A stretch of DNA of 64,000 nt from Cryobacterium sp. CG_9.6 (GTDB taxonomy: Bacteria > Actinomycetota > Actinomycetes > Actinomycetales > Microbacteriaceae): contig NZ_JARXUZ010000001.1 in the NCBI RefSeq assembly GCF_029893365.1, positions 1,860,001 to 1,924,000 of the forward strand, given 5' to 3'. The notes beneath the pieces are model-generated. The model saw only the letters and a program-made list of their open reading frames with translations. It was not told the DNA's origin and searched no databases. Both the position numbers and the translations under genes were made by a program. The stretch's first letter is position 1. Every line of letters starts with the position of its first letter. This document shows positions 8,124-16,314 of the stretch, in pieces.

Positions 8124-9941
8124 GTGAATACTCCATCTGTTTTCGGTCCCGCACAGGGAACGAGTGCAGCCGAACACCTCTCCCCGTCTTTCCCCGAGCG
8201 AGCTGCGTGGGGCACGGCAAGCAAACTACGTGCCTGGCAGGCCGAGGCACTTGAGTCCTACTTCGTGCATGAACCACGGGACTTTCTCGCGGCCGCCACA
8301 CCGGGAGCCGGAAAGACCACGTTCGCGCTGCGACTCGCTGCTGAGCTGCGCTCCCGCCGTACAATCGACCGCATCACCGTCGTGGCGCCCACCGAGCACC
8401 TGAAGACACAGTGGGCCGATGCTGCTGCGCGCGCAGGAATTCGCCTGGACCCGATGTTCAAGAACAGCGACCGCATCTACGGCAGTCACTACCATGGCGT
8501 GGTCGTCACCTACGCGCAGGTGGCCGCGAGGGCCGCCCTGCACCAGGAAATGACACAGTCGAGCCGGACTCTCGTGATTCTCGACGAGATTCACCACGGG
8601 GGCGACGCGCTCAGCTGGGGTGACGCCATTCGCGAGGCCTTCGGGCCGGCAACGCGCCGACTGTCGCTCACCGGAACCCCCTTTCGCTCGGACACGTCAC
8701 CGATTCCCTTCGTAAGCTACCTGCCCGACAAGCACGGTATCCGCATGTCCCAGAGCGACTACGCCTATGGCTACGGGCGGGCTCTGGCCGACGGCGTGGT
8801 GCGACCGGTGATGTTCATGGTTTACGCCGGGCACATGAAGTGGCGCACCCGCACCGGGGACGAGATGGAGGCCAAGCTGGGGGAGGGCAACACTAAGGAC
8901 ATCACCAGTCAGGCGTGGCGCACGGCCCTGGAGCCCACCGGACAGTGGATTCCGGACGTGCTGCGCGCCGCCAACCAACGTCTCACCGAGGTTCGGCACG
9001 GGATTCCGGATGCCGGTGGTCTCGTCATCGCCACCGATCAGAGCACGGCACGCGCCTACGCGGTGATTCTCGAGGAGATTGCTGGTGAACCCGTCACGAT
9101 CGTTCTCTCCGATGAAAAAGAGGCCAGCGACCGCATCGACGAATTTGCCAAGAACACTCGTCGCTGGATGGTGGCCGTGCGGATGGTATCGGAGGGAGTG
9201 GACGTACCGAGGCTTGCCGTGGGGGTCTATGCTACGAGCGCATCCACCCCGCTGTACTTTGCCCAGGCCATTGGCCGCTTCGTTCGGGCGAGGCGTCGCG
9301 GTGAAACCGCCTCCATTTTTCTGCCCAACGTTCCCGGCCTGCTGAGCCTCGCCAACGCTATGGAGATCGAGCGCGACCACGCTCTCGATCGAAGCAATCG
9401 TGACGATGGCGATGACGGCATGTATAACCCGGAAGACGCCATGGTCGCCTCCGCGAACAAGGAAGACAAAGCGTCCGACAACCTGGGTGAAGAGGAATTC
9501 ACCTGGCAAGCCCTCGACTCACAGGCCACCTTTGACATGGTCATGTTTGACGGTGATGAGTTCGGCGAACTGGCAGAACCCGGAACAGACGAGGAATTCG
9601 ACTTTATTGGCATTCCGGGTCTCCTCGAACCCGAGCAGGTCTCCGAACTGCTGCGTCAGCGCCAGTCACGGCAAGCCAAACGCTCCACTGACCGCCGTAA
9701 AGACCCCGTTACGGGCGAGGTGGCAGCCGAGGACCCTCCGCCCCTCTATCGCACGCTCAAGGAGCAGCGAACGTTGCTCGCGAGCCTCGTCGGCATGTGG
9801 TCCAAGCTCGCCGAGGAACCCCATGGAATGATTCACGCGGAGCTTCGACGCATCTGCGGTGGGCCGGCTGTGGCTCAAGCGAGCGTCACCCAGCTGCAAA
9901 TGCGGATCGATCTCCTTCGCCGCCGTCTCGGCCGCAGTTAG
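8124..9941 (+). CDS. DEAD/DEAH-box (SF2) helicase
   Basis: About 605 residues from GTG 8124. It has the SF2 motifs of a type III restriction/ERCC3-like helicase: Walker A ATPGAGKTTFAL, Walker B LVILDEIHHGGD, motif III SLTGTPFRSD, and motif VI FAQAIGRFVRAR. An acidic C-terminal region follows (about 430-500). TATCTT at 8110-8115 lies 8 nt before GTG 8124 and would make a leaderless transcript; an in-frame GTG at 8094 is the alternative start. It probably translocates on DNA in repair or replication. No nuclease or methyltransferase partner is nearby, so it is not part of a visible restriction system. Confidence 0.82.
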   Translation: MNTPSVFGPAQGTSAAEHLSPSFPERAAWGTASKLRAWQAEALESYFVHEPRDFLAAATPGAGKTTFALRLAAELRSRRTIDRITVVAPTEHLKTQWADAAARAGIRLDPMFKNSDRIYGSHYHGVVVTYAQVAARAALHQEMTQSSRTLVILDEIHHGGDALSWGDAIREAFGPATRRLSLTGTPFRSDTSPIPFVSYLPDKHGIRMSQSDYAYGYGRALADGVVRPVMFMVYAGHMKWRTRTGDEMEAKLGEGNTKDITSQAWRTALEPTGQWIPDVLRAANQRLTEVRHGIPDAGGLVIATDQSTARAYAVILEEIAGEPVTIVLSDEKEASDRIDEFAKNTRRWMVAVRMVSEGVDVPRLAVGVYATSASTPLYFAQAIGRFVRARRRGETASIFLPNVPGLLSLANAMEIERDHALDRSNRDDGDDGMYNPEDAMVASANKEDKASDNLGEEEFTWQALDSQATFDMVMFDGDEFGELAEPGTDEEFDFIGIPGLLEPEQVSELLRQRQSRQAKRSTDRRKDPVTGEVAAEDPPPLYRTLKEQRTLLASLVGMWSKLAEEPHGMIHAELRRICGGPAVAQASVTQLQMRIDLLRRRLGRS

Positions 9942-11143
9942 CGCACGCTGCTCAGGGAGGCGCTCACAACACGGCTGGCGTCGAGGGCGCTGAGGATGTC
10001 GTGCATGAGGTCGTCCACGTGTTCCAGACCCACGGAAATGCGCACGACGCCCGCAGCGGGCCGGGCGCTTGCCTCCACCGGGCGATGCGTGAGCGATGCC
10101 GGGTGCTGCACGAGCGAGTCAACACCGCCGAGAGAGACGGCGTGCGAGATCAAACGCAGAGACTCCGTGAAACGCACGGCTGCATCAAAGCTGCCGAAAT
10201 CCAGGGCGATTAGCGAACCCGCACCAGCGGTCTGCCGACCGATGAGTGCTTCGGGGTCCTGGCCCGGGAGCGCGGGATAGAGCATTCGTCGTAGATCCGG
10301 GTGATCGACCAATCGCCGGGCAATCTCGCCGGCCGTCTCCTGCTGTGCCCGCACACGCACGGGTAGGGTGCGAAGCCCTCGGTGCAGCAGATACGCGCTC
10401 AGCGGATGCAGCAGCCCGCCAGTGAGTGCCCGGACCTGCCGCAGCCGCACCATCCACTCGTCGGGCCCGGAGACCGTACCCCCCATCGCATCACCGTGCC
10501 CGCCAATGTACTTGGTGGCGCTGTGCAGCACGAGTGTGGCACCGCATTCGATCGGTCGTTGAAGCACGGGCGTCGCGAAGGTGTTGTCGACGAGCACGGG
10601 TACGTTCCCGGCTGCCTCGACCACAACGCGGATGTCGGTCAATTGCAGGGTCGGATTGGCGGGAGATTCCAGAATGACCAGTCCAGTGTTGGAGCGGATG
10701 GCACTCGCCACGCCCGCAACATCGGTCCAGGTAATCTCGGTGCCGAGCAGGCCGCTCGCGAGCACGTGGTCTGTTCCTCCGTAGATCGGCCGTAGTGCAA
10801 CGATGTGCGGCTTCCCGGCAGTGACCGTAGCAATCAGCGTTGCCGTGAGTGCGGCCATCCCGGTGGCAAAAGCAACGGATGACTCGGACCCCTCGAGAGC
10901 GGACAGCGCCTCTTCAAACCGCGCGACTCCGGGTTGCCACAGCCGTTGGTACACAGCAGAATCGCCGGGCTGCAGGTGTCCACCGGTGGCCAGATTCTCG
11001 TAGGAATCACCTCCAGATTCGACGCCGGTCAAAGGGTTTGTTGTGGACAAATCAATAACGGGAACGTGGGACCCCATCTCGGAGACTCCGTCCATTCCGG
11101 AGTGCACTGCGCGGGTTTCAATGTGTGACAACGGTGGCAACAT
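9938..11143 (-). CDS. PLP-dependent Cys/Met metabolism enzyme (cystathionine gamma-synthase/lyase family)
   Basis: 401 residues from ATG 11143. It is an aspartate-aminotransferase fold type I enzyme of the trans-sulfuration family. FATGMAALTA (92-101), LVDNTFATP with Asp186, and SATKYIGGHGDAMGG with the PLP Schiff-base Lys211 are clear. It could be a cystathionine gamma-synthase, gamma-lyase or methionine gamma-lyase. The divergent Lrp/AsnC gene resembles the arrangement of amino-acid-induced catabolic lyases and favours a lyase (inference). No ribosome site sits at normal distance from the ATG. AAGGAG lies 22 nt upstream, separated from the ATG by a 19-nt hairpin. The stop overlaps the helicase stop by 4 bp. 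Confidence 0.85.
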   Translation of the reverse strand: MLPPLSHIETRAVHSGMDGVSEMGSHVPVIDLSTTNPLTGVESGGDSYENLATGGHLQPGDSAVYQRLWQPGVARFEEALSALEGSESSVAFATGMAALTATLIATVTAGKPHIVALRPIYGGTDHVLASGLLGTEITWTDVAGVASAIRSNTGLVILESPANPTLQLTDIRVVVEAAGNVPVLVDNTFATPVLQRPIECGATLVLHSATKYIGGHGDAMGGTVSGPDEWMVRLRQVRALTGGLLHPLSAYLLHRGLRTLPVRVRAQQETAGEIARRLVDHPDLRRMLYPALPGQDPEALIGRQTAGAGSLIALDFGSFDAAVRFTESLRLISHAVSLGGVDSLVQHPASLTHRPVEASARPAAGVVRISVGLEHVDDLMHDILSALDASRVVSASLSSVR

Positions 11144-11162
11144 AATCTGAGAAAAACAGATT
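11144..11162. promoter_or_regulatory. Inverted repeat AATCTG-N7-CAGATT, candidate Lrp operator or leader hairpin
   Basis: Perfect 6-bp arms around a 7-nt A/T-rich spacer, directly upstream of the PLP enzyme ATG and inside the divergent intergenic region shared with an Lrp/AsnC regulator. In RNA of the minus strand it would fold as a hairpin between AAGGAG (11171-11166) and the ATG. Confidence 0.5.
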
Positions 11163-11180
11163 CTGCTCCTTGTCGCAAGG

Positions 11181-11194
11181 GGGTCTGCAGACCC
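11181..11194. promoter_or_regulatory. Perfect 14-bp palindrome GGGTCTGCAGACCC, candidate operator
   Basis: A perfect palindrome in the same divergent region, 56 bp before the regulator start. Lrp/AsnC proteins bind short palindromes next to their own gene, so this is the best autoregulatory site candidate. Confidence 0.5.
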
Positions 11195-11250
11195 TGCCAC
11201 AACGTTAGGCGAATATCGCATAAACTGCTCTGCAACGAGGGAGTACTGCG

Positions 11251-11730
11251 ATGGAATCGAAGAAGCCAGAACTAGACCGAGTCGATCGTGCGCTGCTGCG
11301 GGCGCTGTCCGTAAATGCTCGGGCATCCGGTGCAGCTCTCGCCGCCGAAATCGGAGTGGCCGAGTCGACGGTGTCGCTGCGTTTGCGCCGCTTGCAGCAG
11401 CTCGGCCACATTCGCGGCTATCGAGCCAATATTGACCTCGCGGCTCTGGGCGCGTCTCTGCAAGCACTCATCTCCGTTCGGCTGGCCAAGCACGCCCGAG
11501 TGCAAATTGATGACTTCCGCAATGCGGCACCGCACTGGCCCGGTGTCATTGGCCTGTTCCACACCGCCGGAGCAGATGATTATCTGCTGCACGTTGCGGC
11601 GGCCGACGCCTCCGACCTGCGCGACTTTGTGCTGGAGCATTTGGCCGAGCACCCGGCCGTGGCACACACCGAGACAAACCTCATCTTTGAGTATGTCGAC
11701 GGCGATGGCTGGCAGGACCTCGTCAAATAA
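11251..11730 (+). CDS. Lrp/AsnC family transcriptional regulator
   Basis: 159 residues. The N-terminal helix-turn-helix spans about 8-58 (LDRVDRALLRALSVNARASG and the recognition helix ESTVSLRLRRL). The C-terminal RAM ligand-binding and oligomerisation domain runs from about 70 to 150. A good ribosome site (GAGGGAG) lies 7 nt before ATG 11251. It is divergent from the PLP sulfur-amino-acid enzyme with two palindromes between them, so it probably senses a (sulfur) amino acid and controls that gene and itself. Confidence 0.9.
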   Translation: MESKKPELDRVDRALLRALSVNARASGAALAAEIGVAESTVSLRLRRLQQLGHIRGYRANIDLAALGASLQALISVRLAKHARVQIDDFRNAAPHWPGVIGLFHTAGADDYLLHVAAADASDLRDFVLEHLAEHPAVAHTETNLIFEYVDGDGWQDLVK

Positions 11731-11742
11731 CCACTTAACGAC

Positions 11743-11773
11743 GTAACGCCCCCGCCAGAAGCGAGGGCGTTAC
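11743..11773. terminator. Hairpin terminator between convergent lrp-type and csp genes
   Basis: GTAACGCCC (11743-11751) pairs perfectly with GGGCGTTAC (11765-11773). It lies 12 bp after the regulator stop and 10 bp after the cold-shock gene stop, so it can serve both strands. No long T tract follows. Confidence 0.75.
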
Positions 11774-11783
11774 AAAGCTCTAT

Positions 11784-11987
11784 TTAGAGGGCGCGGATGT
11801 TCTCGGCCTGGGGACCCTTGGGGCCCTGGGTTACCTCGAACTCGACCTTCTGGTTCTCATCGAGGGACTTGTAGCCATTCGACGCGATCGCGGAGTAGTG
11901 CGCGAAAACATCGGCGCTTCCGTCGTCGGGTGCGATGAAGCCGAAGCCCTTTTCAGCGTTGAACCATTTCACGGTACCTGTTGCCAT
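11784..11987 (-). CDS. Cold shock protein (CspA family)
   Basis: 67-residue single cold-shock domain starting [17 protein letters not shown]. Both RNA-binding motifs are present: RNP1 KGFGFI and RNP2 VFAHYS. It binds single-stranded RNA and DNA and melts mRNA structure. ATG 11987 has AGGAG 8 nt upstream. The frame is open further upstream, but the conserved N-terminus fixes the start. The 5' leader is long for this genome and contains an inverted repeat over the ribosome site, in line with structure-controlled translation in this family. Confidence 0.96.
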   Translation of the reverse strand: MATGTVKWFNAEKGFGFIAPDDGSADVFAHYSAIASNGYKSLDENQKVEFEVTQGPKGPQAENIRAL

Positions 11988-11994
11988 TTGTAAA

Positions 11995-12033
11995 ACTCCT
12001 CCAGGAGTGTTAGACCGACCCCGACTGTCGGGG
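11995..12033 (-). promoter_or_regulatory. csp leader: hairpin over the ribosome site plus upstream stem
   Basis: In the minus-strand RNA, ACTCC-TGGA-GGAGT (12008-11995) pairs the GGAG of the ribosome site. Just upstream, CCCCGAC-A-GTCGGGG (12033-12019) is a 15-base near-perfect palindrome. Together they look like a short regulatory leader. The rest of the 230-bp gap to DUF3097 shows only a possible -10 box, TAGTGT, around 12133-12138. Confidence 0.45.
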
Positions 12034-12216
12034 CCGTTCGTCGCGGTATTCGTCGTCCGCTTCCGAAAGGAATGTGGCGCATCAACCGAGGTCAATGCGT
12101 TTAAGACGTGCAAGCACTACAACTTCAGAATCAACACTAGCCCACATCCATGGATGGTTTCGAAATCGGCCGGTGTTTCGCAACAAAACCCCGCGTCTTC
12201 TCAGCCCCAGGTCCCC

Positions 12217-13074
12217 CTAAAGGGGGACCCCTGAGCGGTCATCCTCGGTCACGAAGTCGATCAGGTGTTCAACCCGTCCCAGAAGCGCGGGTTCCAGATC
12301 GGCGTAGCTGTGCACCTGGCCAAGGATTCGTTGCCACGCGCGCGCGATGTCCGCCTGCTCGTCATGGGGCCAGCCGAGCGCCGCACAGATACCGTGCTTC
12401 CACTCCACGTTTCGCGGGATCTGAGGCCAGGCAGAAAGTCCCACGCGCGACGGCTTGACGGCCTGCCACACGTCGATATAGGGATGTCCCACCACAAGAA
12501 CGGAGTCGCGGTGTTTTCCTCGTGCAACGGCCTCGGCGATACGACTTTCCTTGGAGTGGGGGACCAGATGGTCCACGAGCACACCAATCCTGCGGGTGGA
12601 ACTCGGCCCGAAGTCCGTGAGAATCTCCTCAAGGTGGTCAATACCTTCAAGGTATTCCACGACAACACCTTCAATGCGAAGGTCTGCGCCCCACACCTTT
12701 TCCACCAGTTCAGCGTCATGGCGACCCTCGACGAAGATGCGGCTCGCTCGGGCGACCCGCGCCGGAACATCGGCCACGGCCATCGATCCAGAAGCGGTGC
12801 GGGCCAGGCCCAGAGCCCCAGCCATAGTGGGTGCGACAAGCACCACGGGCTGGCCCTCCAGGAGAAACCCGCCACCGAGCGGAAAGAGTCGATGTTTCCC
12901 GTGCCGATCTTCGAGCGTCACGGTCTTTCGTTCGACCCGCACCACTGCGCCGCAGAAACCTGTAGCCACCTCCTCGACCACAAGATCGCGGGAAGCCTCC
13001 TGCGTGGGAATAATGATCCGGCCGGCCTTTTGCCAGCCGGGGGAGAGTACGTCAGCGCTGTATCGGTCGTCCAT
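12217..13074 (-). CDS. DUF3097 family protein
   Basis: 285 residues matching the actinobacterial DUF3097 family by its overall pattern: an N-terminal beta-rich segment (VERKTVTLEDRHGKHRLF), then a Toprim-like region with FVEGRHDAELVEKVWG, the acidic ILTDFGPSSTRRIGVLVDHL and SVLVVGHPYIDVWQAVKP. The E-x-x-D and D-x-D-like acidic residues suggest a Toprim-type fold (inference). Function is unknown. It is divergent from the SRAP gene with 72 bp between. Confidence 0.75.
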   Translation of the reverse strand: MDDRYSADVLSPGWQKAGRIIIPTQEASRDLVVEEVATGFCGAVVRVERKTVTLEDRHGKHRLFPLGGGFLLEGQPVVLVAPTMAGALGLARTASGSMAVADVPARVARASRIFVEGRHDAELVEKVWGADLRIEGVVVEYLEGIDHLEEILTDFGPSSTRRIGVLVDHLVPHSKESRIAEAVARGKHRDSVLVVGHPYIDVWQAVKPSRVGLSAWPQIPRNVEWKHGICAALGWPHDEQADIARAWQRILGQVHSYADLEPALLGRVEHLIDFVTEDDRSGVPL

Positions 13075-13133
13075 TGAATAGACGCTAGCTCACGGTGTAG
13101 GCAGTACCCCGGCCGCCACGACCGCGAGCAGGG

Positions 13134-13139
13134 TAATCT
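13134..13139 (+). promoter_or_regulatory. -10 box TAATCT of a probable leaderless transcript
   Basis: TAATCT lies 7 nt before the ATG of the SRAP gene and no ribosome site is present. Confidence 0.5.
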
Positions 13140-13146
13140 GGTCATC

Positions 13147-13857
13147 ATGTGTGGTCGATACATCATTACCGATACGGCTGCGGATCTCGCCGCCATGTTC
13201 GACGTAGAGCATGAGGGGGTGAACCTTCCGGAGCCGTCGTGGAATATCAAGCCGACCGAGCAGATTCCGATCGTGCTGGAGTCGGCGAAGCAGGAACCGA
13301 CCGTGCGGCGGCTCGAGGCCGCGCGCTGGTCGCTGATTCCATCCTTTGCGAGCGACATGACGTCCACCTTTGCCACGTTCAACGCCCGCTCCGAGTCCGC
13401 CGCAGAAAAACCGACGTTCAAGAAATCAGTTGAATCTCGTCGGGCTCTGATTCCGGCAACGGGGTACTACGAGTGGCACACCGAGGGCGCGAAGAAGACA
13501 CCGTACTTTGTGCATTCCGATGACGGCCTCCCGCTCGCCTTCGCAGGACTGTACTCCTGGTGGCGAAATCCTGCCGTCGCCGACGATGACCCGTCCCGAT
13601 GGGTGCTCTCGGCCACCATTCTCACGGCCGACGCACAGGGACCGCTTGCGACCATACACGATCGTATTCCGGTGGCACTTCCGGACGACGCCTGGGATCA
13701 GTGGCTAGACCCGCACACGATCGGAAACCAAGGCTTCGTGGATGCCGCTGTCGGGGCATCGCGGGCTCTTGCGGAGACCCTGCGGTTCTATGAAGTAGCA
13801 CCGCTGGTGGGTAATGGTGCCGAGCTGATCGAACCCCTCCACGGAGACTCCGACTAG
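13147..13857 (+). CDS. SRAP domain protein (YedK/HMCES-like, abasic-site crosslinker)
   Basis: 236 residues. The start MCGRY gives the invariant Cys2, which becomes the N-terminal nucleophile after Met removal. Other active-site residues are Asn79 (TFNARSES), Glu109 (ATGYYEW) and His171 (ATIHDRIP). The family forms a thiazolidine crosslink with abasic sites in single-stranded DNA and so protects them during replication. The presence of Cys2 also supports the start codon. It is probably transcribed leaderless and, by family knowledge, linked to the SOS or DNA-damage response. Confidence 0.93.
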   Translation: MCGRYIITDTAADLAAMFDVEHEGVNLPEPSWNIKPTEQIPIVLESAKQEPTVRRLEAARWSLIPSFASDMTSTFATFNARSESAAEKPTFKKSVESRRALIPATGYYEWHTEGAKKTPYFVHSDDGLPLAFAGLYSWWRNPAVADDDPSRWVLSATILTADAQGPLATIHDRIPVALPDDAWDQWLDPHTIGNQGFVDAAVGASRALAETLRFYEVAPLVGNGAELIEPLHGDSD

Positions 13858-13984
13858 GTAGTCGTTCCCTGGCATTTTCTCCGCCAGTCTGCCGGGTATG
13901 GTGACGGCGCCGGCGTCGCGACCGGTACCCTGAGAGGAGGGACCCGGAGAATTTACGCGGGTTTCACTTCGAGAGGACCACAGC

Positions 13985-14149
13985 ATGAAAATCGTTCCCT
14001 ATGTCATTGCGATGGCGATCTTCGTCCTGGGCATGTTTCTCTTTGGCCTCGCCTTCACCGTGACGGTTTTTCAGGGTGCCATCTTCATTGCGGGTATTTT
14101 GGCTATCGCCCTGTCGCTCGCCATTCCGTTCCACTTTCTGCGCAACTAG
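13985..14149 (+). CDS. Small membrane protein, 54 residues
   Basis: ATG 13985 to TAG 14149 encodes MKIVPYVIAMAIFVLGMFLF and continues as two hydrophobic segments (about 4-22 and 27-48) ending PFHFLRN. A ribosome site GAGAGGA lies 9 nt upstream, and a stem-loop follows the stop by 17 bp, so the unit looks like a complete monocistronic gene. Function is unknown. It resembles the many two-helix small membrane proteins of actinobacteria. Confidence 0.7.
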   Translation: MKIVPYVIAMAIFVLGMFLFGLAFTVTVFQGAIFIAGILAIALSLAIPFHFLRN

Positions 14150-14166
14150 GCTTCCACCCGCTATTG

Positions 14167-14185
14167 CCGCGCCTGATTGGCGCGG
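14167..14185 (+). terminator. Stem-loop CCGCGCC-TGATT-GGCGCGG
   Basis: Perfect 7-bp GC stem with a 5-nt loop, 17 bp after the small membrane protein gene. It probably acts as a terminator, without a T tract. The following 220 bp up to 14407 contain no gene that I can support. Confidence 0.6.
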
Positions 14186-14407
14186 TACTGAGGGCCGAAG
14201 CCCCGCAATCAGTGAGAGGGCCTACGCGCGGGCACGGGCCACACAAGCGGGTTAGAGGATTCCGACAACGGTCATCACGTCCACTCGGGTGCTGGAGCGG
14301 CTTGCGGAGCCGACAAGACCGTGGCATTCGGCGGTATTCCAGCCAGTGACGGTATGTTGGCCCACTGATCCACAGTTTGTCCGAGAGCAGGAAAGGTACG
14401 ACTCCGG

Positions 14408-15358
14408 ATGCCCGACAGTCCCGCCGCGTCCACCCCCTACGAAGTCCTGGGGGTCGCTCCCTCCGCGAGTGATGATGCCTTGCGGCGTGCCTATCGACTC
14501 CAGTTGCGCCGGACACACCCCGATGTTGGGGGAACCGCAGCACAGTTTCATGCTGTGCAAATCGCGTGGGAACGCGTGGGGAGCCCCGAAAGTCGAGCGG
14601 TCTACGACCGCACGCGCTTTGGCGGCCCGGAACCGACCATGCCGGACGACCCCTTTCACACGTCCGCGACACCGGGATCCTCGGCGTCCAGTCGCGCGTC
14701 GACAACCGGTCTCAAAACACGCATGCACGGTCACCCTGGTGGCTTGGTGCGGCAGCAATACCTCAATTTGATTCGGGAATGGGCGGGGAGGGGCACCGTC
14801 ATTGACGACCCCTACGCCCCGTCGTTAGTGCGATCGGCGCCTCGGGCCATTCGTCATCTGCTTGCCAAGGCCCTGGCCGAGGAGGCGACGGCACATCTGG
14901 TCTCTGGTCTCGGCATCGGATTCACCGCCTGGCACGACGTGGATGCCGCCAACGGAACCGACAAGCTCGATCACGTCGTGCTGGGGCCGGCCGGTCTCTT
15001 TGCCGTATTGTCGGAGGACTGGGGAGGCGCGGTTCAGCTGCGTCGCGGCGAGCTCGTCTCTGACGAGATCGCCGACGACGAGGAACCCATTCATCGCCTC
15101 CAAGCCAGCGCGAAGGCCTTCACCCGCCACGTGCGGGTTCGATTCACCGGCCTCATCGTGGTGCTCCCCGACGGCGCCCTTGAGGCACCACTCTCGGTTC
15201 CGAAACGCGGCCGTCACCCCATGGTGACCGTCATTGGTCGCTCTCGTCTCAACGGCCTACTCCGCGACGGTTTCCCGGGCATGGAGCGAGGAAGCTTTGA
15301 AAAGGTCTTCGAGCTACGCAGCACGCTTCAGAACGAGATTCGGTTTGTCGCCTCGTGA
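14408..15358 (+). CDS. J-domain protein with NERD-like C-terminal region
   Basis: 316 residues. The J domain covers about 10-68 with the essential H-P-D motif at 37-39, so it should stimulate an Hsp70 (DnaK) ATPase. No Gly/Phe region or zinc fingers follow, which makes it a type III J protein. After a Ser-rich linker (80-105), residues about 120-300 contain TDKLDHVVLGPAGLFAVLSE (184-203), which resembles the NERD nuclease-related core (I-D-H-V-V-v-G-P-x-G). The usual E-x-K of that core is replaced, so nuclease activity is doubtful. The start may instead be a downstream codon. It is convergent with the HAD gene, 3 bp apart. Confidence 0.75.
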   Translation: MPDSPAASTPYEVLGVAPSASDDALRRAYRLQLRRTHPDVGGTAAQFHAVQIAWERVGSPESRAVYDRTRFGGPEPTMPDDPFHTSATPGSSASSRASTTGLKTRMHGHPGGLVRQQYLNLIREWAGRGTVIDDPYAPSLVRSAPRAIRHLLAKALAEEATAHLVSGLGIGFTAWHDVDAANGTDKLDHVVLGPAGLFAVLSEDWGGAVQLRRGELVSDEIADDEEPIHRLQASAKAFTRHVRVRFTGLIVVLPDGALEAPLSVPKRGRHPMVTVIGRSRLNGLLRDGFPGMERGSFEKVFELRSTLQNEIRFVAS

Positions 15359-15361
15359 TCG

Positions 15362-16237
15362 CTAGCGCAGCCCGAGCTTGCTGACCCAATAGTCGAGAAA
15401 GCTTGCACCGGCCTCGTCATGTATTTGTTCACCCATCACGATGATGGGGTAGGGACGTTCCAGGATGCCATCGAGGGGCCGCACATCCACGTGGGAAACG
15501 TCGTAACCGGCTTCGTGTAAGTGGTCGGCCATGAGGTAATCGCTGCGCGAGTCCCCAACCGAGCGCCACGTCCGAGGAAGCGGCCCACCCTCTGCAAAGA
15601 AGGCGAGTGCGCGTTCGGCTGCTGCGTTCTTGTCGAGTCGAACAGACTCGATATCCGTCGAGATGATGGTGGAATCCAGCCGGAACGGCACCTGGCCGCT
15701 GATATCCGGCGTGACCTGGTCCCCGAAGGCCACACCGAGGCCATGGCGCACCAGAATTGCATACGCCGCCGCGTCGAAAGCCGGCTGGCGGGCCTTGAAC
15801 GTGGCGCTATCGACATCCGTTCGCTGTTCCACCGACACCATGGCCTGCTTGGTCTCGTCGAAAAACATGGTGTCTGCAAAGTGATCGTGAACCAGATCAC
15901 GCAGCGCGTCAACCACGACTGTGGGCACGGCGACGCTGTCGTCAACCACCACGTCACCCATGCCGCGACTGTCGATGGGAAACCATACGGCACCCTTTTC
16001 GCACACGCCGTACATGCGAAAAGTCGCGGGCAGACCTTCAGCCAGCAGCGGCGCCACGACCTGTTCACGGATGAAGGCCGCGGATCGTCCGGTAATGAAG
16101 GCGATGGGAACGTTCGCCGCTGCGAGGGTGATCAAATCGGTCAGGATGCTGGCGGTAGCGATGGTGCGCGTGACGGGACTGGCGATGGGACCATCAACAT
16201 CGAGAAGAAGGCCGAGCGGGGAGGCGGTGAGGGGCAT
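15362..16237 (-). CDS. HAD superfamily hydrolase (Cof/MPGP-like, type IIB cap)
   Basis: 291 residues. Motif I is LLLDVDGPIAS with the nucleophile Asp13 and acid/base Asp15, motif II is FITGRS, and the late motif is SVGDSRSDYLMADHL near 245. The C2-type cap lies between motifs II and III. It probably dephosphorylates a sugar phosphate or similar metabolite. The DGPIAS version of motif I, in place of DGTL, is a mild deviation. Confidence 0.8.
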   Translation of the reverse strand: MPLTASPLGLLLDVDGPIASPVTRTIATASILTDLITLAAANVPIAFITGRSAAFIREQVVAPLLAEGLPATFRMYGVCEKGAVWFPIDSRGMGDVVVDDSVAVPTVVVDALRDLVHDHFADTMFFDETKQAMVSVEQRTDVDSATFKARQPAFDAAAYAILVRHGLGVAFGDQVTPDISGQVPFRLDSTIISTDIESVRLDKNAAAERALAFFAEGGPLPRTWRSVGDSRSDYLMADHLHEAGYDVSHVDVRPLDGILERPYPIIVMGEQIHDEAGASFLDYWVSKLGLR

Positions 16238-16314
16238 GCTCTGAGTATTTCACGACGTGACCATGCCGAAGGGTTCAGCGGGCGTGCCTCAGGAGCCTGC
16301 ACCGCGTATTCTTG

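Noticed and set aside
8124..9941. Helicase as part of a restriction or phage-defence system
   Set aside because: No methyltransferase, nuclease or other defence gene lies within several kilobases; neighbours are metabolic genes.
11144..11467. N-terminal extension of the PLP enzyme
   Set aside because: It would run antisense through the start of the Lrp gene; family N-termini begin near ATG 11143.
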